Assembly (NCBI GenBank): GCA_965178525.1
Contig: CBCXVS010000375.1
Span: 1 to 6,105 of the forward strand
DNA length: 6,105 nucleotides
Origin: CBCXVS01 sp965178525
GTDB taxonomy: Bacteria; Tectomicrobia; Entotheonellia; Entotheonellales; Entotheonellaceae
Direction of reading: 5' to 3'
How positions within the stretch are numbered: position 1 is the first letter of the stretch; the number at the start of each line of letters is the position of its first letter. Below the pieces are notes generated by a model, which had not been told where the DNA came from, did no database searches, and saw only the letters and a program-made list of their open reading frames with translations. Position numbers and translations under genes: made by a program. Shown in pieces: positions 1-5,583 of the stretch.

Positions 1-57
1 TCACTTTGAGGATGATTCGGTGGGCATCTGGGCTGGGCTAGGGAACCTGATCTTATG

Positions 58-261
58 CTATTGAGGAACAACTCTGATGAGTTCACGAATGTCATGACGG
101 CCCATTTCAGGAACCATACGCCCCATCTGCGGAAAGGTTTCAAGGCGGTCAGTTGCCTGGAACACCCGTGCCGCAAAGAGCTGAGCGTATTGCGGGGCAT
201 CTCGGGCAATGAATAGATACACGGCCTCCAGATCATTCAAGGCTTGCTCGGTCCATGTTAC
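58..261 (-). pseudogene. ParE/RelE-family toxin remnant, no start codon and C-terminally truncated
   Basis: The reading frame opens with V-T-W-T-E-Q-A-L-N-D-L-E and continues through a helix (LFIARDAPQYA) to the turn FPQMGR-VPE and the strand IRELI. This is the layout of ParE/RelE-like plasmid-stabilisation toxins, which are ribonucleases or gyrase poisons. Family members run about 90-100 residues and continue after RELI with a Y-R-hydrophobic-Y strand and a final H-x-R segment. Here the frame gives only V-V-P-Q and then TAG at 60-58, and neither other frame restores the missing strand. At the front, homology begins at a GTA codon (261-259) overlapping the antitoxin stop, and no ATG, GTG or TTG lies just upstream in frame. 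The only in-frame start is TTG at 240, which would remove the first beta strand. The ATG at 256 is out of frame. I infer a dead toxin next to a surviving antitoxin. Family assignment is fairly safe; exact toxin activity is unknown. Confidence 0.62.
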
Positions 262-440
262 GAGAGCCTCTGCGCCATCCGTTTGCGGGCTTCTTCCTGA
301 GACACCTTCTGCCCTCCATCCGCCTGTGTCATGCCGCGCTCGACTTTGTACAAGAGGTACAAGCGTGCCATAGCGTCCTCAACCGTTGTGTCGTCAGGCA
401 GTTCGCTGATAGCCTTAAGCATCTGTTCCTTGGTCGTCAT
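258..440 (-). CDS. Small type II antitoxin-like protein (60 aa)
   Basis: The 60-residue protein begins M-T-T-K-E-Q-M-L-K-A, continues with SELPDDTTVEDAMARLYLLYKVERG, and ends in a basic amphipathic tail (SQEEARKRMAQRLS). This matches a family of short proteins I recognise as sitting directly upstream of ParE/RelE toxins; these are generally annotated hypothetical or antitoxin. No helix-turn-helix or ribbon-helix-helix is obvious, so the toxin-neutralising segment is probably the C-terminal charged helix. I chose ATG at 440 because an AAGGA lies at 456-452. A longer frame from TTG at 479 would overlap the preceding gene's stop and add residues unlike the family. It begins 32 nt after the alcohol-dehydrogenase stop on the same strand, so it may be read from the operon as well as from a promoter of its own that I cannot see. 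Its TAA overlaps the first conserved codon of the toxin frame. Confidence 0.6.
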   Translation of the reverse strand: MTTKEQMLKAISELPDDTTVEDAMARLYLLYKVERGMTQADGGQKVSQEEARKRMAQRLS

Positions 441-472
441 CGCTGTTACCATCCTTAGCTGGAAAGGGGGAT

Positions 473-1657
473 TTACCAAGCATGGCGCAAGACCCTGAGG
501 ATGGGAGCCGCATCGGCGATCGGCTTCGGGTTGGTCGCCAATCCACGGTCATGCAAGGTCGCCGCCGCAAGACGCTCTAGGCCGTCTTCCGGTACATCGA
601 CATCGCGTAGCCGAGCTGGCAGACCGAGATCCCGGCACAGCCCAGCCACGGCATCGGCGGCGGCGAGCCCGGCTTGTTCCGAACTCATGCCAGAAGTATC
701 CACGCCCATGGCCTCGGCAATCAGCGCCTGACGTTCTGCGCACGCCTCCAGGTTGAAGCGCATCGTATGCGGCAGCAAAATCGCGTTGGCCTCGCCATGC
801 GGCACGTTGTACAGCCCTCCGACGTGATGCGCCACCGCCGTGTTCAAGCCCAGGCCGCCCACGGAGCCCAGTGACGCCATGCAAGCCGCGGTTTTGACGC
901 GCAACAGCCCGTCGATGTCGTCGGCGGCACACGTCGGTAAATCCTGCACCAACATGCGAATGGCGCCCAAGGCTAAGGCGTCGCCAATCGGATTGTGCCG
1001 CCGGGAATAGACCGCTTCCACCGCGATGCGGAACTGCCCCATGGCGGTTGAGCGCAGAATCGGCACGGGCGTGGTGGCAAGGGCCTGGCCGTCGATCAGA
1101 ATGCTGCATGGGATGGTGCCGGGATCGCCGATGACGATCTTGCGGCCCAGGGTCTGATCCGTGAACCCCGCCCCACGGCTGAGCTCGGCGGCGCCCATGG
1201 TCGTCGGCACCGTCAGAATCGGCAGTCTGTCGCGGGTAAACTCGGGAAAGACAACCGTGTCCGGCGGCGTGAAGCGCGTTTCGTAATCGTGTATCCGCCC
1301 GCCTTGCGCCAACAGCGTGGCCACGCCTTTGGCCGTGTCGTGGCTGCTGCCGCCGCCCACACTGATGAGGGCCTCGGGCTGCAGCTCACGCGCGGTGCGC
1401 ACGGCGTCCTCCAGCATCTCAACCGGCGCATGCGGCAACACGCCGGAAAACAGACCGGCGCCGCGCGCCCCCAAGGTCTGCTGCACGCGCTGAACGACAT
1501 CGGCATGCTGCAGAATGGTGGGACCGCAGATGATCATGGCGGTGCGGACGCCGAGACCGTCGAGGGCGTCACAGAGGCCGGACATCGCATCCGGCGCGCA
1601 CACGATGTCTTGTTGCACCGAGTGGTAGCGGTAGGTTAACGCGTCGTGCAGATTCAT
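473..1657 (-). CDS. Iron-type alcohol dehydrogenase family protein (maleylacetate-reductase-like), metal ligands mostly lost
   Basis: The 394-aa protein has the two-domain group III (iron-dependent) alcohol dehydrogenase layout. The N-terminal dinucleotide-binding half carries GGGSSHDTAK at residues 101-110 and the VPTTMGAAELSRGAG segment near 150. The helical C-terminal half carries VPHGEANAILLPH from about 285. Family enzymes reduce or oxidise alcohols, hydroxy acids or maleylacetate with NAD(P). Aligned from memory to FucO-type enzymes, the Asp and His of the D-x-x-x-H motif are Gly207 and Ile211 (AMGQFRIAVEA), and the first His of the H-x-x-x-H motif is Thr273 (NTAVAHH). Only His287 in VPHG remains of the four ligands. 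Maleylacetate reductases also depart from the iron consensus, but less. It may therefore be metal-independent or use another chemistry. ATG at 1657 is chosen because an AAGGA overlaps the upstream gene's stop 7 nt away; a longer frame from 1708 would overlap that gene. Substrate unknown. Confidence 0.85.
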   Translation of the reverse strand: MNLHDALTYRYHSVQQDIVCAPDAMSGLCDALDGLGVRTAMIICGPTILQHADVVQRVQQTLGARGAGLFSGVLPHAPVEMLEDAVRTARELQPEALISVGGGSSHDTAKGVATLLAQGGRIHDYETRFTPPDTVVFPEFTRDRLPILTVPTTMGAAELSRGAGFTDQTLGRKIVIGDPGTIPCSILIDGQALATTPVPILRSTAMGQFRIAVEAVYSRRHNPIGDALALGAIRMLVQDLPTCAADDIDGLLRVKTAACMASLGSVGGLGLNTAVAHHVGGLYNVPHGEANAILLPHTMRFNLEACAERQALIAEAMGVDTSGMSSEQAGLAAADAVAGLCRDLGLPARLRDVDVPEDGLERLAAATLHDRGLATNPKPIADAAPILRVLRHAW

Positions 1658-1664
1658 AAACTGG

Positions 1665-1669
1665 TCCTT
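1665..1669 (-). promoter_or_regulatory. Ribosome binding site for the dehydrogenase gene
   Basis: AAGGA on the minus strand lies 7 nt before the ATG at 1657 and shares bases with the TAA of the phosphodiesterase gene. It decides the start and suggests translational coupling of the two genes. Confidence 0.75.
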
Positions 1670-2519
1670 ACACGCCATCGCGATCATCGTCATACAGGTT
1701 GATGACACGCGTCGAGAGTTCGTCCCCCCGGACCCGCACCCAACGGAATCCCGGCGGGCCGGGCAACATCTTGCGCGTTTGGGAGAGTTTGGAGAAGCGG
1801 AAACAGGTCGAGGGACTCGTCAACATCGTTAAGCCCTGACGTTGCACATCCTGATCCATGTGCACATGACCACAGATGAGCCAGCGCACATCGGCGTAGT
1901 CGTGCAGCAGGTGCATCAGCTCCTCGCCGTTGTGCAGGTTGACGTCATCGAGCCACTCCAGTCCCAATTTCCAGGGCTGATGATGCACGAAGACCAGCGT
2001 CGGCTGTCCCTGATGCGCCTGCAAATCCTGGCGCAACCAGTCCAATTGCGCTGCCTCCAGATGCCCCCCAACTTCCCCGGGTTGCAGCGAATCGAGGGCG
2101 ATGAAGTGATAGCCCTGGTGGTCAAAGCTGTAGTCATGGGACGCGTCCGGCGTCGCCACCCCCGTCTGCATCACCCGGTGGAAAGCGATGCGGTCATCGT
2201 GATTCCCCATGAGCATGTAGATGGGACATGACAGCGGCGCCAGGATGTCTTGCAGCAGCCGGTAAGAGGGCTCGTAATCCTCGGGCGTCAGCGTACGGTC
2301 ACGTTCGAGGAGATCCGGGCTGGTCAGATCGCCGCCGATCATGGCAAATGCCGGCAGTGGCTCCAGTGTCGTGATCGTCCGGATGACGCGCCGCAGCGAG
2401 GCGGCGGTATCGACCTGCCAACCCTCGACGGATTCCGTAAAGAGTCCCTCCGCCATAATGTGCGTATCGCTAAAGTGCACGAAGCTGAAATCGGCCTGCG
2501 CGGCCCCATGCTGCGCCAT
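1668..2519 (-). CDS. Metallophosphoesterase, class III cyclic-nucleotide phosphodiesterase (CpdA-like)
   Basis: The 283-aa protein has every calcineurin-like metallophosphoesterase motif in order: HFSDTH (Asp18, His20), GGDLTS (Asp64), GNHDD (Asn106, His107), FVHHQPW (His179-His180) and CGHVH (His218, His220). These bind a two-metal centre that hydrolyses phosphodiesters. Length, the SPSTCFRF segment after the last motif, and the final RGDELSTRVINL strand are those of class III cyclic-nucleotide phosphodiesterases and the glycerophosphodiesterase GpdQ group. No signal peptide or membrane segment is seen, so it should be cytoplasmic. Hydrolysis of cAMP is known for some members, but others prefer different diesters, so the physiological substrate is not settled. 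The start is ATG at 2519 with a GGGGAG site 9 nt upstream; the longer frame from 2600 would overlap the SDR gene. It lies 19 nt after the SDR stop and 10 nt before the dehydrogenase start, in the same operon. Confidence 0.88.
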   Translation of the reverse strand: MAQHGAAQADFSFVHFSDTHIMAEGLFTESVEGWQVDTAASLRRVIRTITTLEPLPAFAMIGGDLTSPDLLERDRTLTPEDYEPSYRLLQDILAPLSCPIYMLMGNHDDRIAFHRVMQTGVATPDASHDYSFDHQGYHFIALDSLQPGEVGGHLEAAQLDWLRQDLQAHQGQPTLVFVHHQPWKLGLEWLDDVNLHNGEELMHLLHDYADVRWLICGHVHMDQDVQRQGLTMLTSPSTCFRFSKLSQTRKMLPGPPGFRWVRVRGDELSTRVINLYDDDRDGV

Positions 2520-2528
2520 ATCGTGTAT

Positions 2529-2534
2529 CTCCCC
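2529..2534 (-). promoter_or_regulatory. Ribosome binding site for the phosphodiesterase gene
   Basis: GGGGAG on the minus strand, 9 nt before ATG 2519, lies in the short gap after the SDR stop. It supports the shorter start rather than the upstream in-frame one at 2600. Confidence 0.65.
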
Positions 2535-2538
2535 TGCC

Positions 2539-3294
2539 CTATTCCGCCGTGGTGCCGCCATCGATGACCAATTCCGCCCCGGTGACAAATGCCGATTCAT
2601 CCGAGGCCAGATAAATCACCCCGTAGGCGATATCCTCGGTCTTCCCAACCCGCTTCAAGGGCAGACGCTGCAACCGCTGTTCCCACAACTCCGGCGTCTC
2701 CAGGGTATCTTTAATCATGTCGGTATCGATCGGGCCGGGATGGATCGAGTTACAGCGGATGTGGTCTTTGGCATGTTGCACCGCGGTCGACTTGGTAAAC
2801 AGCCGCACACTGCCCTTGGTCGCCGAATACGCCGCGGTCTCCCCCGGACTGCCGACCAGACCGGCGGTGGAGGAGATATTGATGATCGAGCCGCCGCCGG
2901 CGCGCCGCATGGCGGGGATGGCGTGTTTCACCCCCATAAAGACGCCCTTGACGTTGACCGCCATGATCCGGTCGAAATCGTCCTCCGTCGTCTCTTCGAT
3001 GCTGGAGCGGATCAAAATCCCGGCGTTATTGACCAACACATCGAGTTTGCCATAGGTGTTCTCGGCGGCGGCCACGGCAGCCTGCCAGTCCACCTCGCGG
3101 GTCACATTGAGATGCACGTAGGTGACGTCACCCCCAGCGGCCCGGATGTCGGCTTCGACCTGCCGGCCTTGATCATCCAAAATGTCCCCGAACACAACTT
3201 TCGCCCCTTCCTGGGCCATCATGCGGGCATGCGTGGCGCCCTGGCCGCGCGCGCCGCCACTGACGAGTGCGACTTTGCCGTCGAGCCGACCCAT
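2539..3294 (-). CDS. Classical short-chain dehydrogenase/reductase (SDR)
   Basis: The 251-aa protein is a complete classical SDR, an NAD(P)-dependent oxidoreductase with a single Rossmann domain, usually a cytoplasmic tetramer. The cofactor glycine motif is SGGARGQG (12-19). An acidic residue after the second strand (Asp37 in VVFGD) points to NAD(H) rather than NADP(H). The structural NNAG is at 89-92, the catalytic tetrad is Asn114, Ser142, Tyr156 and Lys160 (AAYSATK), and HPGPIDTDM (185-193) follows. The C-terminus ends with the usual FVTGAELVIDGG. Overall it resembles the cyclopentanol, 3-alpha-hydroxysteroid and 3-oxoacyl-ACP reductase-like branch, but substrates cannot be assigned within it. 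The start is firm: AGGAGG lies 6 nt before the ATG. It is the first gene after the promoter and ends with TAG, which shows that TAG acts as a normal stop in this genome. Confidence 0.92.
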   Translation of the reverse strand: MGRLDGKVALVSGGARGQGATHARMMAQEGAKVVFGDILDDQGRQVEADIRAAGGDVTYVHLNVTREVDWQAAVAAAENTYGKLDVLVNNAGILIRSSIEETTEDDFDRIMAVNVKGVFMGVKHAIPAMRRAGGGSIINISSTAGLVGSPGETAAYSATKGSVRLFTKSTAVQHAKDHIRCNSIHPGPIDTDMIKDTLETPELWEQRLQRLPLKRVGKTEDIAYGVIYLASDESAFVTGAELVIDGGTTAE

Positions 3295-3300
3295 GGTTCC

Positions 3301-3306
3301 CCTCCT
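3301..3306 (-). promoter_or_regulatory. Strong Shine-Dalgarno site of the SDR gene
   Basis: A perfect AGGAGG on the minus strand sits 6 nt before ATG 3294, making this the strongest translation signal of the operon. Confidence 0.85.
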
Positions 3307-3385
3307 GACGATTGCGGATTGCGGCCCCCTGCGGGGAGCAACTCAGATACGGATTACGGAATAAATGGGAATATACTGTGGCCTG

Positions 3386-3413
3386 ATTGTAGCGGCATAG
3401 CGGCGGATGTCAA
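3386..3413 (-). promoter_or_regulatory. Sigma70-type promoter of the SDR-phosphodiesterase-dehydrogenase operon
   Basis: On the minus strand a perfect TTGACA (3413-3408) is separated by 16 nt from TACAAT (3391-3386), five of six matches to the -10 consensus. Transcription would start near 3379, giving a leader of about 85 nt before the SDR ATG. The leader contains a short CCCC-GCA-GGGG hairpin (3336-3326) and a tandem ATTGCGG pair (3311-3324 on the plus strand). The spacer itself holds a 7-bp direct repeat, TAGCGGC, at 3390-3396 and 3398-3404, which could be an operator. Position and orientation relative to the operon support the call; no experimental support is visible. Confidence 0.75.
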
Positions 3414-3486
3414 CCGTGCGGCTGGCAGTGCTTAGATCGCTTGCAGGTTCCCGTACCCGAACTGGACAATAGCATGACCCTGGGCA

Positions 3487-3497
3487 GTATCTGATAC
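3487..3497. repeat. 11-bp palindrome, operator-like
   Basis: GTATC-t-GATAC is a perfect inverted repeat around one base. It lies directly beside the larger inverted repeat at 3499. Either could bind a dimeric regulator; this is inference only. Confidence 0.35.
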
Positions 3498-3498
3498 C

Positions 3499-3535
3499 GC
3501 TTGATGCTTTGGCCAGGATATGGTAGGCATCAAGC
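3499..3535. repeat. Perfect 9-bp inverted repeat
   Basis: GCTTGATGC (3499-3507) and GCATCAAGC (3527-3535) are exact reverse complements separated by 19 nt. No T-run follows on either strand, so it is not a standard intrinsic terminator. An operator, an RNA hairpin or a mobile-element relic are all possible. Confidence 0.5.
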
Positions 3536-3671
3536 AGTTAAAATTCCTGGTTGTTGCGACTGGAAACACGCGGAAGAACGGTCTTTGCGTTCACACGCGA
3601 GAAAGCAAATCCGGCTATGCTATGACGCCATGCCTGGCTATGCGAGGCTAGGACAGATGATCTGAGAAACC

Positions 3672-4241
3672 ATGGCTGAGACGATCACACGGTACAAGGT
3701 GTTCATCGCGTCGCCGAGCGGTCTTGAGGCCGAGCGGCAGGCTTTTCGAGAAACGATCCGTGACTATAATGCAGTGCTAGACGAATTGGACCGAGGTGTC
3801 TCGTTCATGCCCGTCGGCTGGGAAGATACGCTCGGCGGTGTCGGTCGGCCTCAAGCTTTGATTAACGAGGATATCATTGCATGTGACTATTTCATTTTAC
3901 TCCTCTATGATCGCTGGGGCAGTCCTCCCGACGTTGCTGGCACCGGCCCCTACAGCTCGGCCTGCGAGGAGGAGTTTCACCTTGCGTTGCAATGTCTTGA
4001 GGCTGAGGACAAGCCGATGTCCGAGATTGTTATCTTTTTCAAGGCTGTCCCGCAGGGGCAGCTGGCCGATCCAGGGACACAGCTCCAAAAAGTGATGGAG
4101 TTCAGGCGCATGATAGAACATGAGAGGCAGCATCACTTTACCCCCTTTAATAAGGTTGAGGCGTTTCGGCAACGCCTGCGGATCCATCTCGCCGAATGGG
4201 TGAAACGCCATGAGGCAGGCATAGGCGACATGAATGTGTGA
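3672..4241 (+). CDS. DUF4062-domain protein (TIR/SEFIR-like fold suspected)
   Basis: The 189-aa protein is almost entirely one domain that I recognise as DUF4062. Motifs in order are KVFIASPSGLEAER (9-22), VGWEDTLGG (48-56), RPQ..INED (59-67), CDYFILLLYDRWGSP (71-85), CEEEFHLAL (98-106), EIVIFFK (118-124) and the QL..PG.QL.KV helix (129-141). The domain is known as an N-terminal partner of TPR and NTPase-type signalling proteins, but its biochemical role is not established. The strand-turn pattern, with an S-P-S-G loop after strand 1 and a conserved acidic helix after the D-R-W-G-S-P turn, recalls TIR/SEFIR domains; that relation is my inference. It is cytoplasmic with no signal or membrane segment. 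Here it stands alone, 54 nt ahead of a TPR gene on the same strand, so the usual fused architecture appears split into two genes. The start ATG has only a weak GAG-type SD. The gene appears intact. Confidence 0.8.
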   Translation: MAETITRYKVFIASPSGLEAERQAFRETIRDYNAVLDELDRGVSFMPVGWEDTLGGVGRPQALINEDIIACDYFILLLYDRWGSPPDVAGTGPYSSACEEEFHLALQCLEAEDKPMSEIVIFFKAVPQGQLADPGTQLQKVMEFRRMIEHERQHHFTPFNKVEAFRQRLRIHLAEWVKRHEAGIGDMNV

Positions 4242-4295
4242 TCATCTAGAGAGCTGACACATGCATCGGTTCTTTGCCAGAGGACGGTTGTCTTG

Positions 4296-5517
4296 ATGCA
4301 AGAATTAGATAAAGCAGAGCGCCTTGCCAACGAAGGACGTCTGACCGCCGCAGAACTCGTGTTTGCGCGCGTTATTGCGAGTCAGAATGACCCCGAAGCA
4401 TTCATCCGTTACGGTCACTTCCTGAAGCGCAGCGGACGGCTGGCCCAAGCAGAAGAGATGTACCGTAAGGTGCTGGAGCTATCGGCGCTAGGCGAGAACC
4501 AGTGGACGGCTGTGAGCTACGCCAATCTGGGGGATGTCTACACGACCCGGGGAAACTTGGAGGAGGCCGAGCGGATGTATCGCCAGGCCCTTGAAGTCGC
4601 CGAGCGCCTGCGATACTAGGAGGGGTTGCCAAGTACCTATGTGAATCTGGGCCATGTCTACGAGGCCTGGGGAGATCTGGAACGAGCCGAGCGACTCTAT
4701 CGCCAGGCCCTTGAGGTCGCCGAGCGCCTGGATGATCAACAGGGAATCGCGAGGGCCTACGGCAATCTGGGCGATGTCGATAAGAGTCGGGGGAACTTGG
4801 AGCGGGCCGAGCGACTCTATCGCCAGGCTCTCGACATCAACGAGCGGCTGGGACACCAGGAGGGGATGGCCCGAGACTACACGACTCTGGGCAGTGTCTA
4901 TGAGACTTGGGGGGACTTGGATCAGGCTGAGCAGATGTATCGTCAGGCTCTCGGTATCGACGAGCGGCTGGGACGCCAGGAAGGCATCGCCCGGGCTCAT
5001 ACGAATCTGGGCAATATCTACAACAGTCGGGAGGACTTGGATCAGGCCGAGCAGATGTATCGTCGGGCTCTCGACATCGACGAGCGGCTGGATGACTTAG
5101 AGGGCATAGCAGTCGACTATACGAATCTAGGTACGGTTTACAACGGGCAGGGAGACTTGGAGCGGGCCGAGCAAATGTATCGCCGAGCTCTTGTGATCAA
5201 TCAACGTCTGCAGCACCCAAAAGGGCTGGCGAGGGCCTACAACAATTTGGGTGTGGTCTATGAAGCTCGAGGCGAGTGGACGGCGGCCGAGGAGATCTAT
5301 CGCACGGCTCTTGAGATCGATGAGCGGCTCGGGAACCAGGAAGGAATGGCTCAAGACTGTACGAATCTAGGCGCTCTCTACGAACGCCAGGGCAACATCG
5401 ATCGGGCGGTCGCATCCTACCGCCTGCCGCGCGCGAGAACTCTATGCCCGCATCGGGTTGACCAAGGACGTTGAACACATTGTGAGAGCGCTCACAGCCC
5501 TGCAGGACCAAAAGTGA
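4296..5517 (+). pseudogene. TPR-repeat protein gene, broken by an amber codon and a frameshift
   Basis: The restored product would be about 406 aa, almost all TPR. A degenerate N-terminal repeat (AERLANEGRLTAAELVF) is followed by about seven and a half 40-residue repeats of the type NLG-VY--GDLE-AE-MYRQAL-I-ERL. Such solenoids bind partner proteins, and companions of DUF4062 proteins are often of this kind. Two lesions are visible. First, codon 108 is TAG (4617-4619), where sister repeats have CAG in L-G-H-Q-E-G; the frame stays open on both sides. Second, between about 5424 and 5433, in a CG-alternating run, one extra base shifts the frame, which then ends at 5474 in unrelated residues. In the shifted frame a sensible C-terminus continues (ARELYARIG to RALTALQDQK) and stops at 5517. 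ATG 4296 is preceded by AGGA 11 nt upstream; TTG 4293 is an alternative. A truncated 107-aa product could still be made, and AGGAGG just after the TAG could allow weak reinitiation. Confidence 0.8.
4501..5410 (+). repeat. Tandem 120-bp repeats encoding TPR units
   Basis: Seven full units start at 4501, 4621, 4741, 4861, 4981, 5101 and 5221, with a partial eighth from 5341. They keep an exact 120-bp period with no indels until the frameshift. Neighbouring units share long runs of identical bases, for example GAGCAGATGTATCGTC in the units at 4861 and 4981, so duplication or gene conversion between units looks fairly recent. The unit is 40 residues rather than the standard 34. Confidence 0.9.
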
Positions 5518-5583
5518 GATGATGAGGCGGTATCGGAGCTTGCAACGAACCAGCCATAGACGGACGCCAGCCGCTGCCGCGCT
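5518..5583. other. Convergent gap without a clear terminator
   Basis: A 66-bp gap lies between the restored TPR stop (plus strand) and the threonine-aldolase stop (minus strand). I see no GC-rich hairpin followed by a T-run on either strand. Confidence 0.4.

Larger units (their letters stand above)
3414..3671. other. Intergenic region between divergent operons
   Basis: About 260 bp with no credible reading frame. It separates the minus-strand operon promoter from the plus-strand DUF4062 gene. It holds an 11-bp palindrome, a 9-bp inverted repeat with a 19-nt loop, two ACACGCG copies (3566-3572, 3593-3599) and two GGCTATGC copies (3613-3620, 3636-3643). I found no plus-strand promoter with acceptable -35/-10 spacing. 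TATGCT at 3616 and TAAAAT at 3539 resemble -10 boxes but lack partners. Confidence 0.6.

Noticed and set aside
258..479. Longer antitoxin start at TTG 479
   Set aside because: It would overlap the dehydrogenase stop and has no SD; ATG 440 has AAGGA upstream and fits the family start.
549..1109. Minus-strand 186-codon frame inside the alcohol dehydrogenase gene
   Set aside because: Out-of-frame with a well-supported gene and Arg-rich without any family motif.
2341..3435. Long plus-strand open frame (364 codons) antisense to the SDR and phosphodiesterase genes
   Set aside because: It lies entirely opposite two genes with complete motifs, has low-complexity Arg/Gly/Pro-rich content and no recognisable domain; it is a shadow of GC-rich coding sequence.
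4234..4262. ATGTGT...ACACAT inverted repeat between the DUF4062 and TPR genes as a terminator
   Set aside because: Only a 6-bp AT-rich stem with a 17-nt loop and no T-run; likely chance.
4617..4619. TAG recoded as a sense codon across the genome
   Set aside because: The SDR gene ends with TAG just 19 nt before the next gene's start, so TAG acts as a normal stop here; a nonsense mutation is simpler.
4501..5410. Regular repeats considered as a CRISPR array
   Set aside because: The 120-bp period is coding, with every unit giving a TPR motif and no repeat/spacer alternation.
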